Shown: positions 30,647 to 30,654 of the stretch, piece after piece
Layout: every line of letters starts with the position of its first letter
Numbering within the stretch: the stretch's first letter is position 1
Source: Candidatus Segatella albertsiae
Lineage (GTDB): Bacteria; Bacteroidota; Bacteroidia; Bacteroidales; Bacteroidaceae
Assembly (NCBI GenBank): GCA_002451555.1
Contig: DKCU01000017.1
Span: 1 to 30,654, forward strand
Direction: 5' to 3'
DNA: 30,654 nucleotides
The notes under the pieces: generated by a model
What the model saw: the letters and a program-made list of their open reading frames with translations, nothing else
Databases searched by the model: none
Told to the model about the DNA's origin: nothing
Program-made: the position numbers and the translations under genes

Positions 30647-30654
30647 ACTAAACT

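Overview
The window reads as a chromosomal segment of a Bacteroidota bacterium, most likely Prevotella/Segatella-like. The evidence is the type IX secretion genes porU-porV next to ispF, an NigD-like lipoprotein, lipoprotein signal peptides followed by acidic runs, and intergenic promoters of the Bacteroidota type (TTTG, 19-20 bp, TAnnTTTG). The genus is an inference from overall similarity; no rRNA or tRNA gene is present.

Layout. (1) Positions 1-982: an outward minus-strand promoter, a hairpin terminator and a minus-strand NigD-like lipoprotein. (2) Positions 1152-16675: a plus-strand run of nine genes, probably one operon. It opens with a sigma-54 response regulator (REC-AAA+-Fis). Then come a lipoprotein, a small three-helix membrane protein, a tubulin/FtsZ-fold protein, a 1253-residue actin/Hsp70-fold ATPase resembling SrfB, a protein with a degenerate actin-like region plus beta-sandwich repeats, a zinc-ribbon P-loop GTPase, a GAP1-like GTPase-associated protein, and a second GTPase fused to membrane helices and an extracytoplasmic repeat domain. 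REP-like palindromes and short tandem arrays lie between several of them. (3) Positions 16671-19786: iterated TTCCACAC sites, a near-consensus -24/-12 (sigma-54) promoter, a small secreted Ala/Pro/Thr protein, a strong terminator, and a hybrid histidine kinase (HisKA-HATPase-REC-Hpt). (4) Positions 19923-22045: two minus-strand glycosyltransferases. (5) Positions 22046-22491: a promoter-terminator pair that would make an orphan RNA of about 180 nt. (6) Positions 22492-30548, all minus strand: ispF, porV, porU, a fumarylacetoacetate hydrolase-family gene, tsf and rpsB, with a structured leader before rpsB at the right edge.

The unusual part is region 2-3. Tubulin-like, actin-like and two zinc-ribbon GTPase proteins are packed together with a lipoprotein and membrane proteins, and are bracketed by a sigma-54 activator and a phosphorelay hybrid kinase. 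My reading is an envelope-anchored NTPase or filament system that senses the envelope, with the two-component pair switching on at least the small secreted protein. Its function cannot be read from the sequence; defence or conflict, envelope stress and secretion are all possible.
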